Source: Ilyobacter_A sp963668015 (GTDB lineage: Bacteria; Fusobacteriota; Fusobacteriia; Fusobacteriales; Fusobacteriaceae). Taken from it: 64,000 bases of DNA. The stretch lies in NCBI GenBank assembly GCA_963668015.2, contig CAXXCR010000007.1, positions 1-64,000 of the forward strand, given 5' to 3'. Below, in pieces: positions 16,133 through 23,752 of the stretch; within the stretch, counting starts at the first letter, position 1, and each line of letters begins with the position of its first letter. The notes under the pieces are model-generated. The model had not been told where the DNA came from. It searched no databases and was given only the letters and a program-made list of their open reading frames with translations. A program made the position numbers and the translations under genes.

Positions 16133-18247
16133 TTATTTTGAAATAAGCACAATACAGCTTCTATCCATAACCAGGTATTTACTTGATTTCAATTCCACCT
16201 CTTTAAACTGGGCTTCACCTGTATCTTTGTATGTATCGACAATCCTATACCACTTCTTGTTGGGCAGTTTTGGAAGTTCGAACCATAAAGGTTCCCAGTA
16301 AGAATTTAGAGCAACATATATGTCGTTGTCATTTGGAGTTTCTTCATCGACAAAATCCCTTCCGTTTATCATAAATGCTATACTTCTGGATTTACTGCTC
16401 CAATCAGGTTTATATACCTCAGTACCATGCCAGGTTATATCCGGGATGCCGTCTCCGCTCAAGTCTTTGTCTCTGAAAAAATGAGCCCTTTTGAGAGAGT
16501 GGTGTTTCTGCCTAAAGTTTATCATATTTTTAGTAAAATGGAATATATCCTTGAAAGAGTTCATTCTCGACCAGTCCAACCAGTTTGTCTTGTTATCCTG
16601 GCAGTACGCATTATTGTTTCCCCTTTGAGTTTTTGCCATTTCATCTCCCATGAGAATCATCGGCACCCCCTGTGAAAGCATTAGGATAGTTATGAAGTTT
16701 TTCATTTGCCTTTTTCTTAAGTTTACTATTTTTGTATCTCTGGTTTCTCCTTCTTTTCCGTGGTTCCAGCTGTGGTTGTCATTGGCACCATCTCTGTTAT
16801 CTTCGCCATTGGCCGAGTTATGTTTTCTGTTAAAGGATACAAGATCCCACATAGTGAAGCCGTCATGTGCGGTAATAAAATTGATACTGTGGTAAGGCTT
16901 TCTTCCAAATTTTCCGAACAAATCAGGGCTTCCAACTATTCTGGTTGCCAAATCCTGTACCATCCCCTGGTCACCTTTGACAAACTTTCTTATAGTGTCA
17001 CGGAATTTTCCGTTCCACTCTGCCCATCCAACTGGAAATTCACCTACATAATAACCTCCTGCAGCATCCCAACCTTCTGCAATTAACTTGCTTCCTGAAA
17101 GTATCGGGTCATCGGCAATGTCTTTTAAAAGAGACAGGTCTCCGACCCAGTTGCCTCTGAAATCTCTACCTAATATTGCAGCCAGGTCAAATCTGAAGCC
17201 ATCTACGTGCATCTCTGTAACCCAGTATCTCAAGCTGTTTATTATGAGCTCTTTAACTACTGTATGGCTGCAGTTAAATGTGTTTCCGGTACCAGAATAG
17301 TTGCAGTAGTGCCTTTTGTTTTTATCTAATAGATAGTATACGGAATTATCAGCACCCTTAAATGATAGGGTGGGTCCGTTTTGATTTCCTTCACCTGTAT
17401 GGTTGTACACCACATCAAGAATAACCTCGATACCCTCTTTATGCAGTTCTTTGACAAAGTCTTTGAATTCAAAAACCTGCCCCCCGCTGTTTATACCGCA
17501 GCTATAGTTAGATGTAGGAGCAAAAAAGGCTATGGGATTGTATCCCCAGACATCTTTCAAGAGATCTCCGGTCAGTGGATTTGTATTTATCAGTGAATTT
17601 TTATTGAATTCAAATATAGGGAGAAGTTCAATAGCGGTTACACCCAGTTCCTTTAAGTGTTTGACCTTTTCCAAAACACCTTTGTATGTTCCCCTGTTAT
17701 GCACTTTTGAGTTTTTGTTCATTGTAAATAGCTCGACATGCATCTCGTATATGATGGTGTCTTTGAGTGGAGTCCTAGGGTGCCTATCGTTTTCCCAGCT
17801 ATAAGATGAATCATCGATAACAATTGATTTACATACTGCCGTAAAATCTTTTTCGGCAAGATGTTCTAATTCCGGTAGTTTATGGGTGTAAAGGCAGCTA
17901 TTGCTAAAATCATATGTGCCTGAGACAGCTTTTGCATATGGATCTACCAATAATTTGGTGGCGTCAAACCTGTGCCCTTTACTTGGAGTGTACGGCCCGT
18001 CAATTCTCCACCCGTAGTATGTGTTTGCTTTTACTCCTGAAACATATACATGCCAGATATCCCCGGTTTTATTTTCCTGGGAATCCAGATGGCATACCCA
18101 CATCGGCTTTACATCTGTATGTTTGTCATAAAGTTCTAAAATAACTTTTTCTCCGTTCCTTGAAAAAATCGAAAAATTAACTCCGTTTTTATCCAGAGTT
18201 GCCCCAAGTTTAGGTTTACCTTTTTGTACTTTAAAGTTTAAGTTCAT
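16133..18247 (-). CDS. glgX: Glycogen debranching enzyme, isoamylase type (GH13)
   Basis: The 704-residue protein has an N-terminal CBM48-like beta domain (GATLDKNGVNFSIFSRN, about 15-95) and a GH13 barrel with EMHVELFT, DVVYNHTGEG, the nucleophile in DGFRFDLAAILGRD, the acid in KLIAEGWDAAG and FITAHDGFTM. This is the GlgX/TreX debranching group, which hydrolyses alpha-1,6 branches of glycogen or limit dextrins. It begins directly after the nfeD stop codon, so the two are translationally coupled. No glycogen synthesis genes lie in the window. There is no signal peptide, so it is cytoplasmic. AGAGGTGA precedes the ATG. Confidence 0.92.
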   Translation of the reverse strand: MNLNFKVQKGKPKLGATLDKNGVNFSIFSRNGEKVILELYDKHTDVKPMWVCHLDSQENKTGDIWHVYVSGVKANTYYGWRIDGPYTPSKGHRFDATKLLVDPYAKAVSGTYDFSNSCLYTHKLPELEHLAEKDFTAVCKSIVIDDSSYSWENDRHPRTPLKDTIIYEMHVELFTMNKNSKVHNRGTYKGVLEKVKHLKELGVTAIELLPIFEFNKNSLINTNPLTGDLLKDVWGYNPIAFFAPTSNYSCGINSGGQVFEFKDFVKELHKEGIEVILDVVYNHTGEGNQNGPTLSFKGADNSVYYLLDKNKRHYCNYSGTGNTFNCSHTVVKELIINSLRYWVTEMHVDGFRFDLAAILGRDFRGNWVGDLSLLKDIADDPILSGSKLIAEGWDAAGGYYVGEFPVGWAEWNGKFRDTIRKFVKGDQGMVQDLATRIVGSPDLFGKFGRKPYHSINFITAHDGFTMWDLVSFNRKHNSANGEDNRDGANDNHSWNHGKEGETRDTKIVNLRKRQMKNFITILMLSQGVPMILMGDEMAKTQRGNNNAYCQDNKTNWLDWSRMNSFKDIFHFTKNMINFRQKHHSLKRAHFFRDKDLSGDGIPDITWHGTEVYKPDWSSKSRSIAFMINGRDFVDEETPNDNDIYVALNSYWEPLWFELPKLPNKKWYRIVDTYKDTGEAQFKEVELKSSKYLVMDRSCIVLISK

Positions 18248-18664
18248 TTATTTCACCTCTCTAGAAACTTTGAGATTTGTACCTTCTAATTTTAATATCT
18301 TTACTTTTTCCCCTGGTTTCAGAATGTCATCACAGGTTGCATTCCACTCTTCTGAAAAAATTTTAACACGGTATTTCCCCTCGTCGAGTTTAGCCAAAAC
18401 TACAGCTTCCTTTCCGATATAGCGATCTGCATTTGTTTTGAAGTTTTTGATCTGAGGAAAGGCAAATTTTTTCATAAGAAAATATAAAGCGAAAGAAATA
18501 ACTACAAGTGTAGTTATTAGGAAGGATAGATTTTTTGAAAAATATGTAAGGAATGCAACTATAATAGAAGCAACTCCGATGTTAAAAAAAACAAAAGTAC
18601 CGGGGGTAATAATTTCTAGACTGATTAAAACTATTCCTAATATTAAAAATACATAGAAAATCAT
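18248..18664 (-). CDS. NfeD-like membrane protein
   Basis: The 138-residue protein has three or four hydrophobic segments in the first 80 residues, then a beta-rich OB-like domain with IGKEAVVLAK and ILKPGEKVKILKLEG, the signature of the short NfeD family. Members associate with stomatin-like or SppA/ClpP-like membrane proteases and membrane quality control. An sppA gene lies about 670 bases upstream on the same strand, separated by a thioredoxin-like gene and a terminator. GGAGGAG precedes the ATG, and the stop codon abuts the glgX start. Confidence 0.85.
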   Translation of the reverse strand: MIFYVFLILGIVLISLEIITPGTFVFFNIGVASIIVAFLTYFSKNLSFLITTLVVISFALYFLMKKFAFPQIKNFKTNADRYIGKEAVVLAKLDEGKYRVKIFSEEWNATCDDILKPGEKVKILKLEGTNLKVSREVK

Positions 18665-18740
18665 AAGATCTCCTCCAAATTATTTTTAAATAAATTTTCA
18701 ATACAAAATTTATTTTCCTCTTTATAAATTGTTATAATTA

Positions 18741-18768
18741 AAAAAAAGGGGGATTTTTACCCCTTTTT
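18741..18768 (-). terminator. Rho-independent terminator of the thioredoxin-like gene
   Basis: Read on the minus strand, AAAAAGGGG pairs with CCCCCTTTTT around TAAAAAT, followed by a T tract. The left arm overlaps the stop codon region of the gene ending at 18757. Confidence 0.85.
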
Positions 18769-19284
18769 AATGATTTTTAAAATTTTTTCAATAAGTTCGT
18801 TTTGTATATCATTACTTAAATTCCCGTCTCTAAAAGACTGTAGAGCAGTTCCACGCTCATCGGCACTGAGGCTCTCCAAGTCCGACTTGAGCGACTCGGG
18901 AAACTCTTCAAATACCAATACCAGTCCCTCATCGATGACATCATCATACCCCATATTATCTATCATAATACTGGGGATTCTGCTGGCTTTAGTATTTAGT
19001 GACAAGAACCTTTCGTTTCCTTTTCTAGGGAATATGTACAGATTTATATGATCATTTTCCCTATTCATTTTTTCTAAGATCGGTACCACAGCCCTGCAAT
19101 CAGGACAGGCCACCTCTGCGAAGACAAAAATATTGGTAAGAGTATCCACCTTTGACAACTCTTTTTGTACCTCATCAGATAGTTGCAGTTTTTCAAACAG
19201 CTCATTTTGTTCTGATTTATGGTGTTCGTGAAGAGTTGAGCTGATATAATCATTATAGGTCCAAGCTTCATTGAGTTTTAACAT
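18757..19284 (-). CDS. Thioredoxin-fold family protein
   Basis: The 175-residue protein has a central FVFAEVACPDCRAVVPILEK segment: a beta strand followed by a CPDC redox-type motif, as in bacillithiol/thioredoxin-like proteins of the YbbN/TrxA-related group. A later RIPSIMI supplies the cis-proline expected in a thioredoxin fold. The first 50 residues are helical and acidic. There is no signal peptide, so it would act in the cytoplasm, perhaps as a thiol reductase. The ATG at 19284 is preferred over the GTG at 19290 because GGAGGGG is spaced for it. It lies between sppA and nfeD on the same strand, with its own terminator. Confidence 0.78.
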   Translation of the reverse strand: MLKLNEAWTYNDYISSTLHEHHKSEQNELFEKLQLSDEVQKELSKVDTLTNIFVFAEVACPDCRAVVPILEKMNRENDHINLYIFPRKGNERFLSLNTKASRIPSIMIDNMGYDDVIDEGLVLVFEEFPESLKSDLESLSADERGTALQSFRDGNLSNDIQNELIEKILKIIKKG

Positions 19285-19337
19285 ATGCACCCCTCCAGCA
19301 AAAAGGATTCTTAAGACAAGTATAGTTTATTTTTGTA

Positions 19338-21068
19338 TTAAATACAAATATCGTAGGGAAATAAAGTAAGCGGTCTTTTAAAAATTTCGTTTTTATAAAT
19401 AAATTTACCGAGCTTTATATCCATATTAAATAAACTGTTGAATAAAAAGAAGCCCTTTTCCAGGAAGTGCTTGAGCTCTATCTCTTTTTTCATCTCGATG
19501 ACAGAGAAAGATTCTAAATTTTGTTCTTCGGCTGCGATGTTGATGACCTCGTTTAATGATGCTATGCCGTCAATTAATGATATGGAAACAGCTTCTGTAC
19601 CCAGCCAAATTTTACCTTGAGAAATATATTCAAGCTGATCCATAGGGAGATTTCTCCCTTTGCTTACCCGTTTTTTAAACTCGTTGTATATTTGTAAACT
19701 GCTGTTTCGAAGAAGGTTAAGTTCTTCCCGGCTAGGCTCTTTTGTGATTGAGTAAATTCCACTATGTTTTCCTCTATCCACAGTTTCCAGGTTTATCTGT
19801 ACCCTATCAACGAGTCCTTCTATGTTTGGGATTAAAGATACCACTCCTATGGATCCAGTTATAGTTGACCTGTTTGCGAATATTTTACCCCCTGCGGCGG
19901 AAATATAGTACCCTCCCGAAGCTGCCACACTTCCAAGAGAAATATATACAGGCTTGGTGCAAATACTTATTCTGTGATGGATGAGTTCCGAAGCAAGAGC
20001 CGAACCGCCAGGTGAGTTAACTCTTAAAACAATAGCTTTTACATCATCATCCACTTCTGCGTCGTTGATTTGCCTTATTATCTCATCCTTTCTAACCGAG
20101 CCCTCTTTCGGATTGGCAATACCGTCAAAATATATCGGCCCCTCTGCGTATATAACAGCTATTTTATTTCTATTTTTTTCAGCTAAGGCAGTGGAAATGT
20201 ACTTGCTGTAGTCTCCTATTTCAACTGAGTTTTTTATTCCGTATTTTTCAACAAATTCATCGTGGTATAAGAGTTCATCAGCCAGCTTGTTTTTCAAAGC
20301 ATCAAAAGAATCATTTGATACAAAGGAACCGTCTAAGATGTGTTTGGCTAAGGCCACTCTGTTTAAATCTCTGTTTTGTGAAATATCGTTGATAAAATTT
20401 TCCAACAGCTTATTGTATACTCTAGAAACTTCAGCTCTGAATTCATCTGACATTGTATTTTTTGTGTAATTTTCACCGTATGTTTTATAGTCTCCTATGT
20501 GCACTACGTTGTACTTTATCCCCAGTTTATCCCCAAGTCCTTTGAAGTATGGGAACTCCCTATAGTAACCGCTGAGACTGACATTGGTGGAGTGTGACGG
20601 TGGCATTATTATTTTGTCCGCAACAGAAGCCATTAGATAGTTTGAATTATCCAAGTTGCTTCCGAAAGCAAAAATTGGTTTTCCTGATTTTTTGAAATTT
20701 TTAAGTGACTTTGAGATTTCCTCCATATGACTTCTCGATATATTTATTTTATCCAAGTCAAGTGTGATTCCGTCTATTTTGGAGTCGTCTGCAGATTTAT
20801 TGATCAGGCTGATCACCCTGTAAAAATTTATGCTTCCAACTTTGAAAGAAAACGGATGGATTTCACTAGATTCACGCAGTTCTTCCTCGAAGCTTAAATT
20901 CAGATAAGAGTGCTTATCCAGGCTGATTTTTTTACTCTGTACCTCTTTGGTGTTGCTCAATATAAAAAATACTAGTAAAAAAAGGAGCGTGATGCCTATA
21001 AAAAATCTAAGCACCTCTTTCAGCACAAAAAGAAAAGCTTTTCCCAAGTATTTTAAAAAAGTAAACAT
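19338..21068 (-). CDS. sppA: Signal peptide peptidase SppA, long (67 kDa) type
   Basis: The 576-residue protein begins with a transmembrane anchor at about residues 21-38, followed by two S49 peptidase domains as in E. coli-type SppA. The catalytic lysine is Lys195 in GDYKTYGE in the first domain, and the serine is Ser384 in VAASGGYYIS, preceded by NSPGGSALAS in the second. SppA degrades cleaved signal peptides and membrane-embedded fragments at the outer face of the cytoplasmic membrane. AGGAGGGGG precedes the ATG. It begins the minus-strand block that continues to the thioredoxin-like, nfeD and glgX genes. Confidence 0.95.
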   Translation of the reverse strand: MFTFLKYLGKAFLFVLKEVLRFFIGITLLFLLVFFILSNTKEVQSKKISLDKHSYLNLSFEEELRESSEIHPFSFKVGSINFYRVISLINKSADDSKIDGITLDLDKINISRSHMEEISKSLKNFKKSGKPIFAFGSNLDNSNYLMASVADKIIMPPSHSTNVSLSGYYREFPYFKGLGDKLGIKYNVVHIGDYKTYGENYTKNTMSDEFRAEVSRVYNKLLENFINDISQNRDLNRVALAKHILDGSFVSNDSFDALKNKLADELLYHDEFVEKYGIKNSVEIGDYSKYISTALAEKNRNKIAVIYAEGPIYFDGIANPKEGSVRKDEIIRQINDAEVDDDVKAIVLRVNSPGGSALASELIHHRISICTKPVYISLGSVAASGGYYISAAGGKIFANRSTITGSIGVVSLIPNIEGLVDRVQINLETVDRGKHSGIYSITKEPSREELNLLRNSSLQIYNEFKKRVSKGRNLPMDQLEYISQGKIWLGTEAVSISLIDGIASLNEVINIAAEEQNLESFSVIEMKKEIELKHFLEKGFFLFNSLFNMDIKLGKFIYKNEIFKRPLTLFPYDICI

Positions 21069-21236
21069 AAAGACCCCCTCCTAACTAATTTAGTATAGCT
21101 TTTTTTATATAGGAATTCAATTATTTATTTTTAGTGAATTGAAGTTTTGATATATTTCAAAAAAGATTTGTATAAAAGTCTTAAGGTAGTGGCCCCTATA
21201 ATAACTAAGTATAAATCAATACCTGTGTTTTAATTA

Positions 21237-21675
21237 AAATATTGAATTTATGAGCCATACTTTCTTTGCTTGTCCAAAGAAAGTATCAAAGAAACGACAC
21301 CCTAAAAAATTACTAAAATCACTTCTGAACTAACTTTCTATTAAAATATAGTCGGCGAGCCTCCTCATTTCAATGAAAGTGGATTTCAGCAGATGATTTC
21401 TTAACGTAATTTTTTAAAAGGGTTTAAATTCAAATGATTTGAAAGTTATTCTTTCTAAGTCTTTTGGCCCTTGAAACAATCAGCGTTAAGAAAGATAGAA
21501 GAGAATCTGTAGAAATAAATCGACTGTTTGAGCAAAGTGAGTTTCGATTTTTCCTAGGATTTTCGAGAGATTTTAGCTGATTTTTCACAGGCCTTGATTT
21601 TTCTTTGTTACTTTCTTTCCATCAAGGAAAAGAAAGTAAGGTTGACAGAAATTCAGTAATTTCTTGCAATAATTT
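21237..21675. repeat. Dispersed intergenic repeat, family A, copy 2
   Basis: Bases 21237-21450 match 4918-5231. The left end is AATATTGAATTTATGAGCC; the right end of a longer unit may be AGAAATTCAGTAATTTCTTG (21648-21667), which is an imperfect inverse of the left end. Two hairpin-forming blocks lie inside: TACTTTCTTT with AAAGAAAGTA near 21258-21285, and TTACTTTCTTT with AAAGAAAGTAA near 21608-21640. It occupies most of the 741-base gap 21069-21809. Bases 21069-21236 and 21676-21809 show only AT-rich DNA and a possible 12-codon leader at about 21767. No protein is encoded. Confidence 0.75.
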
Positions 21676-21809
21676 AAATGAAAAATTTGACTTATTCCAT
21701 CTAAGTTTTACCTGTAGGCCTAAGAGGAAAAATTTCCGGTGCATTGGATAAAAAGAGGAAAAATTTATGAAACAGATAATATATATGTTAGTGAAAAAAG
21801 AATGAAAAT

Positions 21810-22574
21810 ATGGTGATGAAAGTGGAAAAATATATAGAGATTAGAAACCTGACTGTTAACTTTGATGATTTATTGGTCTTGAAAGATGTTAACTTGGAGA
21901 TAAGAGAACGGGATTTTTTAGGTGTAATAGGTCCAAACGGCGGCGGGAAGAGCACACTTTTGAAATCTATTCTGGGGATAGTGACTCCCTCCTTTGGAGA
22001 AATAAAATACAGCAATAATATTAAGCAGAGTATAGGGTATCTTCCCCAGATAAAAGAGATAGACCGTGATTTTCCGATTTCAGCTTTTGATGTGGTTTTG
22101 TCGGGCTTAGTGTCGGGTGGGAAGCTGTTTAGGAGATTCAGCAGAGGGGAAAAAAATAAAGCTGAGGAACTGCTGGAGAGGTTTGGGATAGGAGATCTTA
22201 GAAGAAAGAAAATAGGAAATTTAAGTGGTGGAGAGATGCAGAAGATATTTCTTTGCCGTGCTCTGGTGTCGGGACCCAAACTACTGATGCTAGATGAGCC
22301 AAATACCTTTGTGGACAAAAATTTTGAAAAGAGTTTTTATTCTCTGCTCAGTGAGCTGAACAAAGAGATGGCAATAGTCTTGGTGACACATGATCTGGGA
22401 ATAATACCCCAGTATGTAAAAAATATTGCCTGCGTCAACAGATATCTTTATTATCATGACTCCAATGAAATAACAGAAGAGGTGTTGAAGACATATAATT
22501 ATCCTGTTGATTTGTTAAGTCATGACGTACCGATAAGGCATTTAATGCAACATGAGGAGGGCGGAGATGGGTGA
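21810..22574 (+). CDS. Zinc/manganese-type ABC transporter ATP-binding protein
   Basis: The 254-residue ABC ATPase has Walker A GPNGGGKST near residue 46, the Q loop in GYLPQIKEIDRDFPIS, signature LSGGEMQKIFLCRAL, Walker B LLMLDEP and the H loop VTHDLG. The GYLPQ....D..FP pattern and the downstream permease place it with the metal (ZnuC/MtsA/SitB) family. It would energise uptake of Zn2+ or Mn2+. No metal-binding lipoprotein or Zur/MntR regulator is present next to it, so the binding protein must be elsewhere. The ribosome site before the ATG at 21810 is weak. The stop overlaps the permease start. Confidence 0.88.
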   Translation: MVMKVEKYIEIRNLTVNFDDLLVLKDVNLEIRERDFLGVIGPNGGGKSTLLKSILGIVTPSFGEIKYSNNIKQSIGYLPQIKEIDRDFPISAFDVVLSGLVSGGKLFRRFSRGEKNKAEELLERFGIGDLRRKKIGNLSGGEMQKIFLCRALVSGPKLLMLDEPNTFVDKNFEKSFYSLLSELNKEMAIVLVTHDLGIIPQYVKNIACVNRYLYYHDSNEITEEVLKTYNYPVDLLSHDVPIRHLMQHEEGGDG

Positions 22575-23406
22575 GGTAATGGAACTGTTTTCATATAATT
22601 TTTTTATAAATGCCCTATTCGCATCTGTACTAACGAGTATCTCATGTGGTATAATAGGCACATATGTCACGTCAAAAAGGCTGGCTTTTATCAGTGGAGG
22701 AATAAGCCACGCGTCTTTTGGAGGAATAGGTATGGGATATTACCTTGGTATAAATCCTGTAATTGGAGCGACTATTTTTGCAGTTTTTTCGGCGCTTGGA
22801 GTTGAGTATCTTTCCCAGAAAAAAGAGATAAGAGAGGACTCTGTGATAGGGATAACTTGGTCCCTTGGGATGGCAATAGGGATAATTTTCATATTCATTA
22901 CACCAGGATACGCACCCGACCTAAATGCTTATCTTTTTGGAAGTATACTGACGGTTTCAAAAGCCGACATAATTATAATGCTTATGCTGGTACTTGCCAT
23001 AGGAGTTTATTTTGGGAGTTTATTTAAAGAGATACTCTACATAAGCTTTGACGAGGAATATGCTAAGACAAAGCTCCTGCCGGTAAAAAAAATCAAGTAC
23101 GGCCTTATAATTTTAGTGGCGCTGACAATTGTTATAAACCTAAGAGTGGTAGGTGTTATGTTGGTGATATCATTATTTACCATACCTCAGGCAATGGCGG
23201 GCTTGATTACAGAAAATTTTCGGGGTATAATGATTATGTCTATAGCTTTATCATTCTTGTCGTGCATTCTTGGGTTATTTGTTTCCTACTGGCTAGATAC
23301 GCCTTCGGGGGCGACCATAATTTTTATTATGGCAAGTGGATTTATATTTCTGAAAGCTTTTAAGTCCTTTGCTAGAAAGCTCAGATTAAAACAGCCAACT
23401 TTCTAA
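22567..23406 (+). CDS. Zinc/manganese-type ABC transporter permease
   Basis: The product is a membrane protein of about 279 residues with eight or so hydrophobic segments and the metal permease signatures ISGGISHASFGGIGMGYYLG near the N terminus and VVGVMLVISLFTIPQAMA in the second half. This is the ZnuB/MntB/SitD family, which forms the channel for a metal-loaded binding protein. The ATG at 22567 is chosen over an in-frame ATG at 22552 because GAGGAGG (22555-22561) is spaced for it. The two ABC genes overlap by a few bases, so they are translated together. Confidence 0.88.
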   Translation: MGEVMELFSYNFFINALFASVLTSISCGIIGTYVTSKRLAFISGGISHASFGGIGMGYYLGINPVIGATIFAVFSALGVEYLSQKKEIREDSVIGITWSLGMAIGIIFIFITPGYAPDLNAYLFGSILTVSKADIIIMLMLVLAIGVYFGSLFKEILYISFDEEYAKTKLLPVKKIKYGLIILVALTIVINLRVVGVMLVISLFTIPQAMAGLITENFRGIMIMSIALSFLSCILGLFVSYWLDTPSGATIIFIMASGFIFLKAFKSFARKLRLKQPTF

Positions 23407-23442
23407 TTTTAGTTTAAAATATATAAAAATGGGGGGAGAGTT

Positions 23443-23646
23443 ATGAGGTACGCAACAGAAACTATTGGACACAATGCAGGAAAAATCTGGCAGGCTCTGA
23501 CTGAAAAGGAGCACACGTTCAAAAGTCTTATGGAGGAAACGTCAATTACGAAAACAGACCTTCTTTTGGCCATCGGGTGGCTTATAAAAGAAGACAAGCT
23601 GGATATAGAAATTGGCAATTTTAATTCTTCTGTAAAATTGAAGTAA
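23443..23646 (+). CDS. Winged helix-turn-helix protein, DUF2582 type
   Basis: The 67-residue protein has the compact winged-helix pattern of the DUF2582 family: IGHNAGKIWQAL (helix 1), FKSLMEETSI (helix 2), TKTDLLLAIGWLIKEDKL (recognition helix) and a short beta wing ending in VKLK. Members are small putative nucleic-acid-binding proteins of unknown role. GGGGGGAG stands before the ATG, and a strong terminator follows the stop. It lies 36 bases after the metal permease and may be co-transcribed with it; a role as the regulator of the transporter is only a guess. Confidence 0.82.
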   Translation: MRYATETIGHNAGKIWQALTEKEHTFKSLMEETSITKTDLLLAIGWLIKEDKLDIEIGNFNSSVKLK

Positions 23647-23650
23647 TTAA

Positions 23651-23685
23651 AAAAACTCCGGTACATATGTACCGGAGTTTTTTTA
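23651..23685 (+). terminator. Rho-independent terminator after the winged-helix gene
   Basis: A perfect stem AAAAACTCCGGTAC with GTACCGGAGTTTTT around ATAT is followed by T7. It probably acts on both strands, since the convergent unit ends here. Confidence 0.9.
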
Positions 23686-23751
23686 TTTTGTATTATTTAT
23701 GTTTAAGATAAAGTTTGCCAGGACCATCCATATTCTTTTTAAGGATTTCAT
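23683..23751 (-). CDS. Putative 22-residue peptide coupled to pepF
   Basis: An ATG lies one base after the pepF stop codon. The AGGAGGGG needed for its initiation sits inside the last codons of pepF, at proper spacing. The frame encodes MKSLKRIWMVLANFILNINN and two more residues, a basic start followed by a hydrophobic stretch that could form a short amphipathic or membrane helix, and stops at the bidirectional terminator. Coupled translation is plausible. A frame this short can arise by chance; the exact ribosome site and position are the only support. Confidence 0.35.
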   Translation of the reverse strand: MKSLKRIWMVLANFILNINNTK

Positions 23752-23752
23752 T

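Noticed and set aside
21767..21805. 12-codon leader frame before the metal ABC ATPase
   Set aside because: It has an AAGAGG site but no hairpins or codon bias that would suggest attenuation; it is too short to support.
21788..22318. Minus-strand frame of 176 codons opposite the ABC ATPase gene
   Set aside because: It is a shadow of a gene with all ABC motifs; the Ser/Pro/Phe-rich translation is typical of antisense frames.
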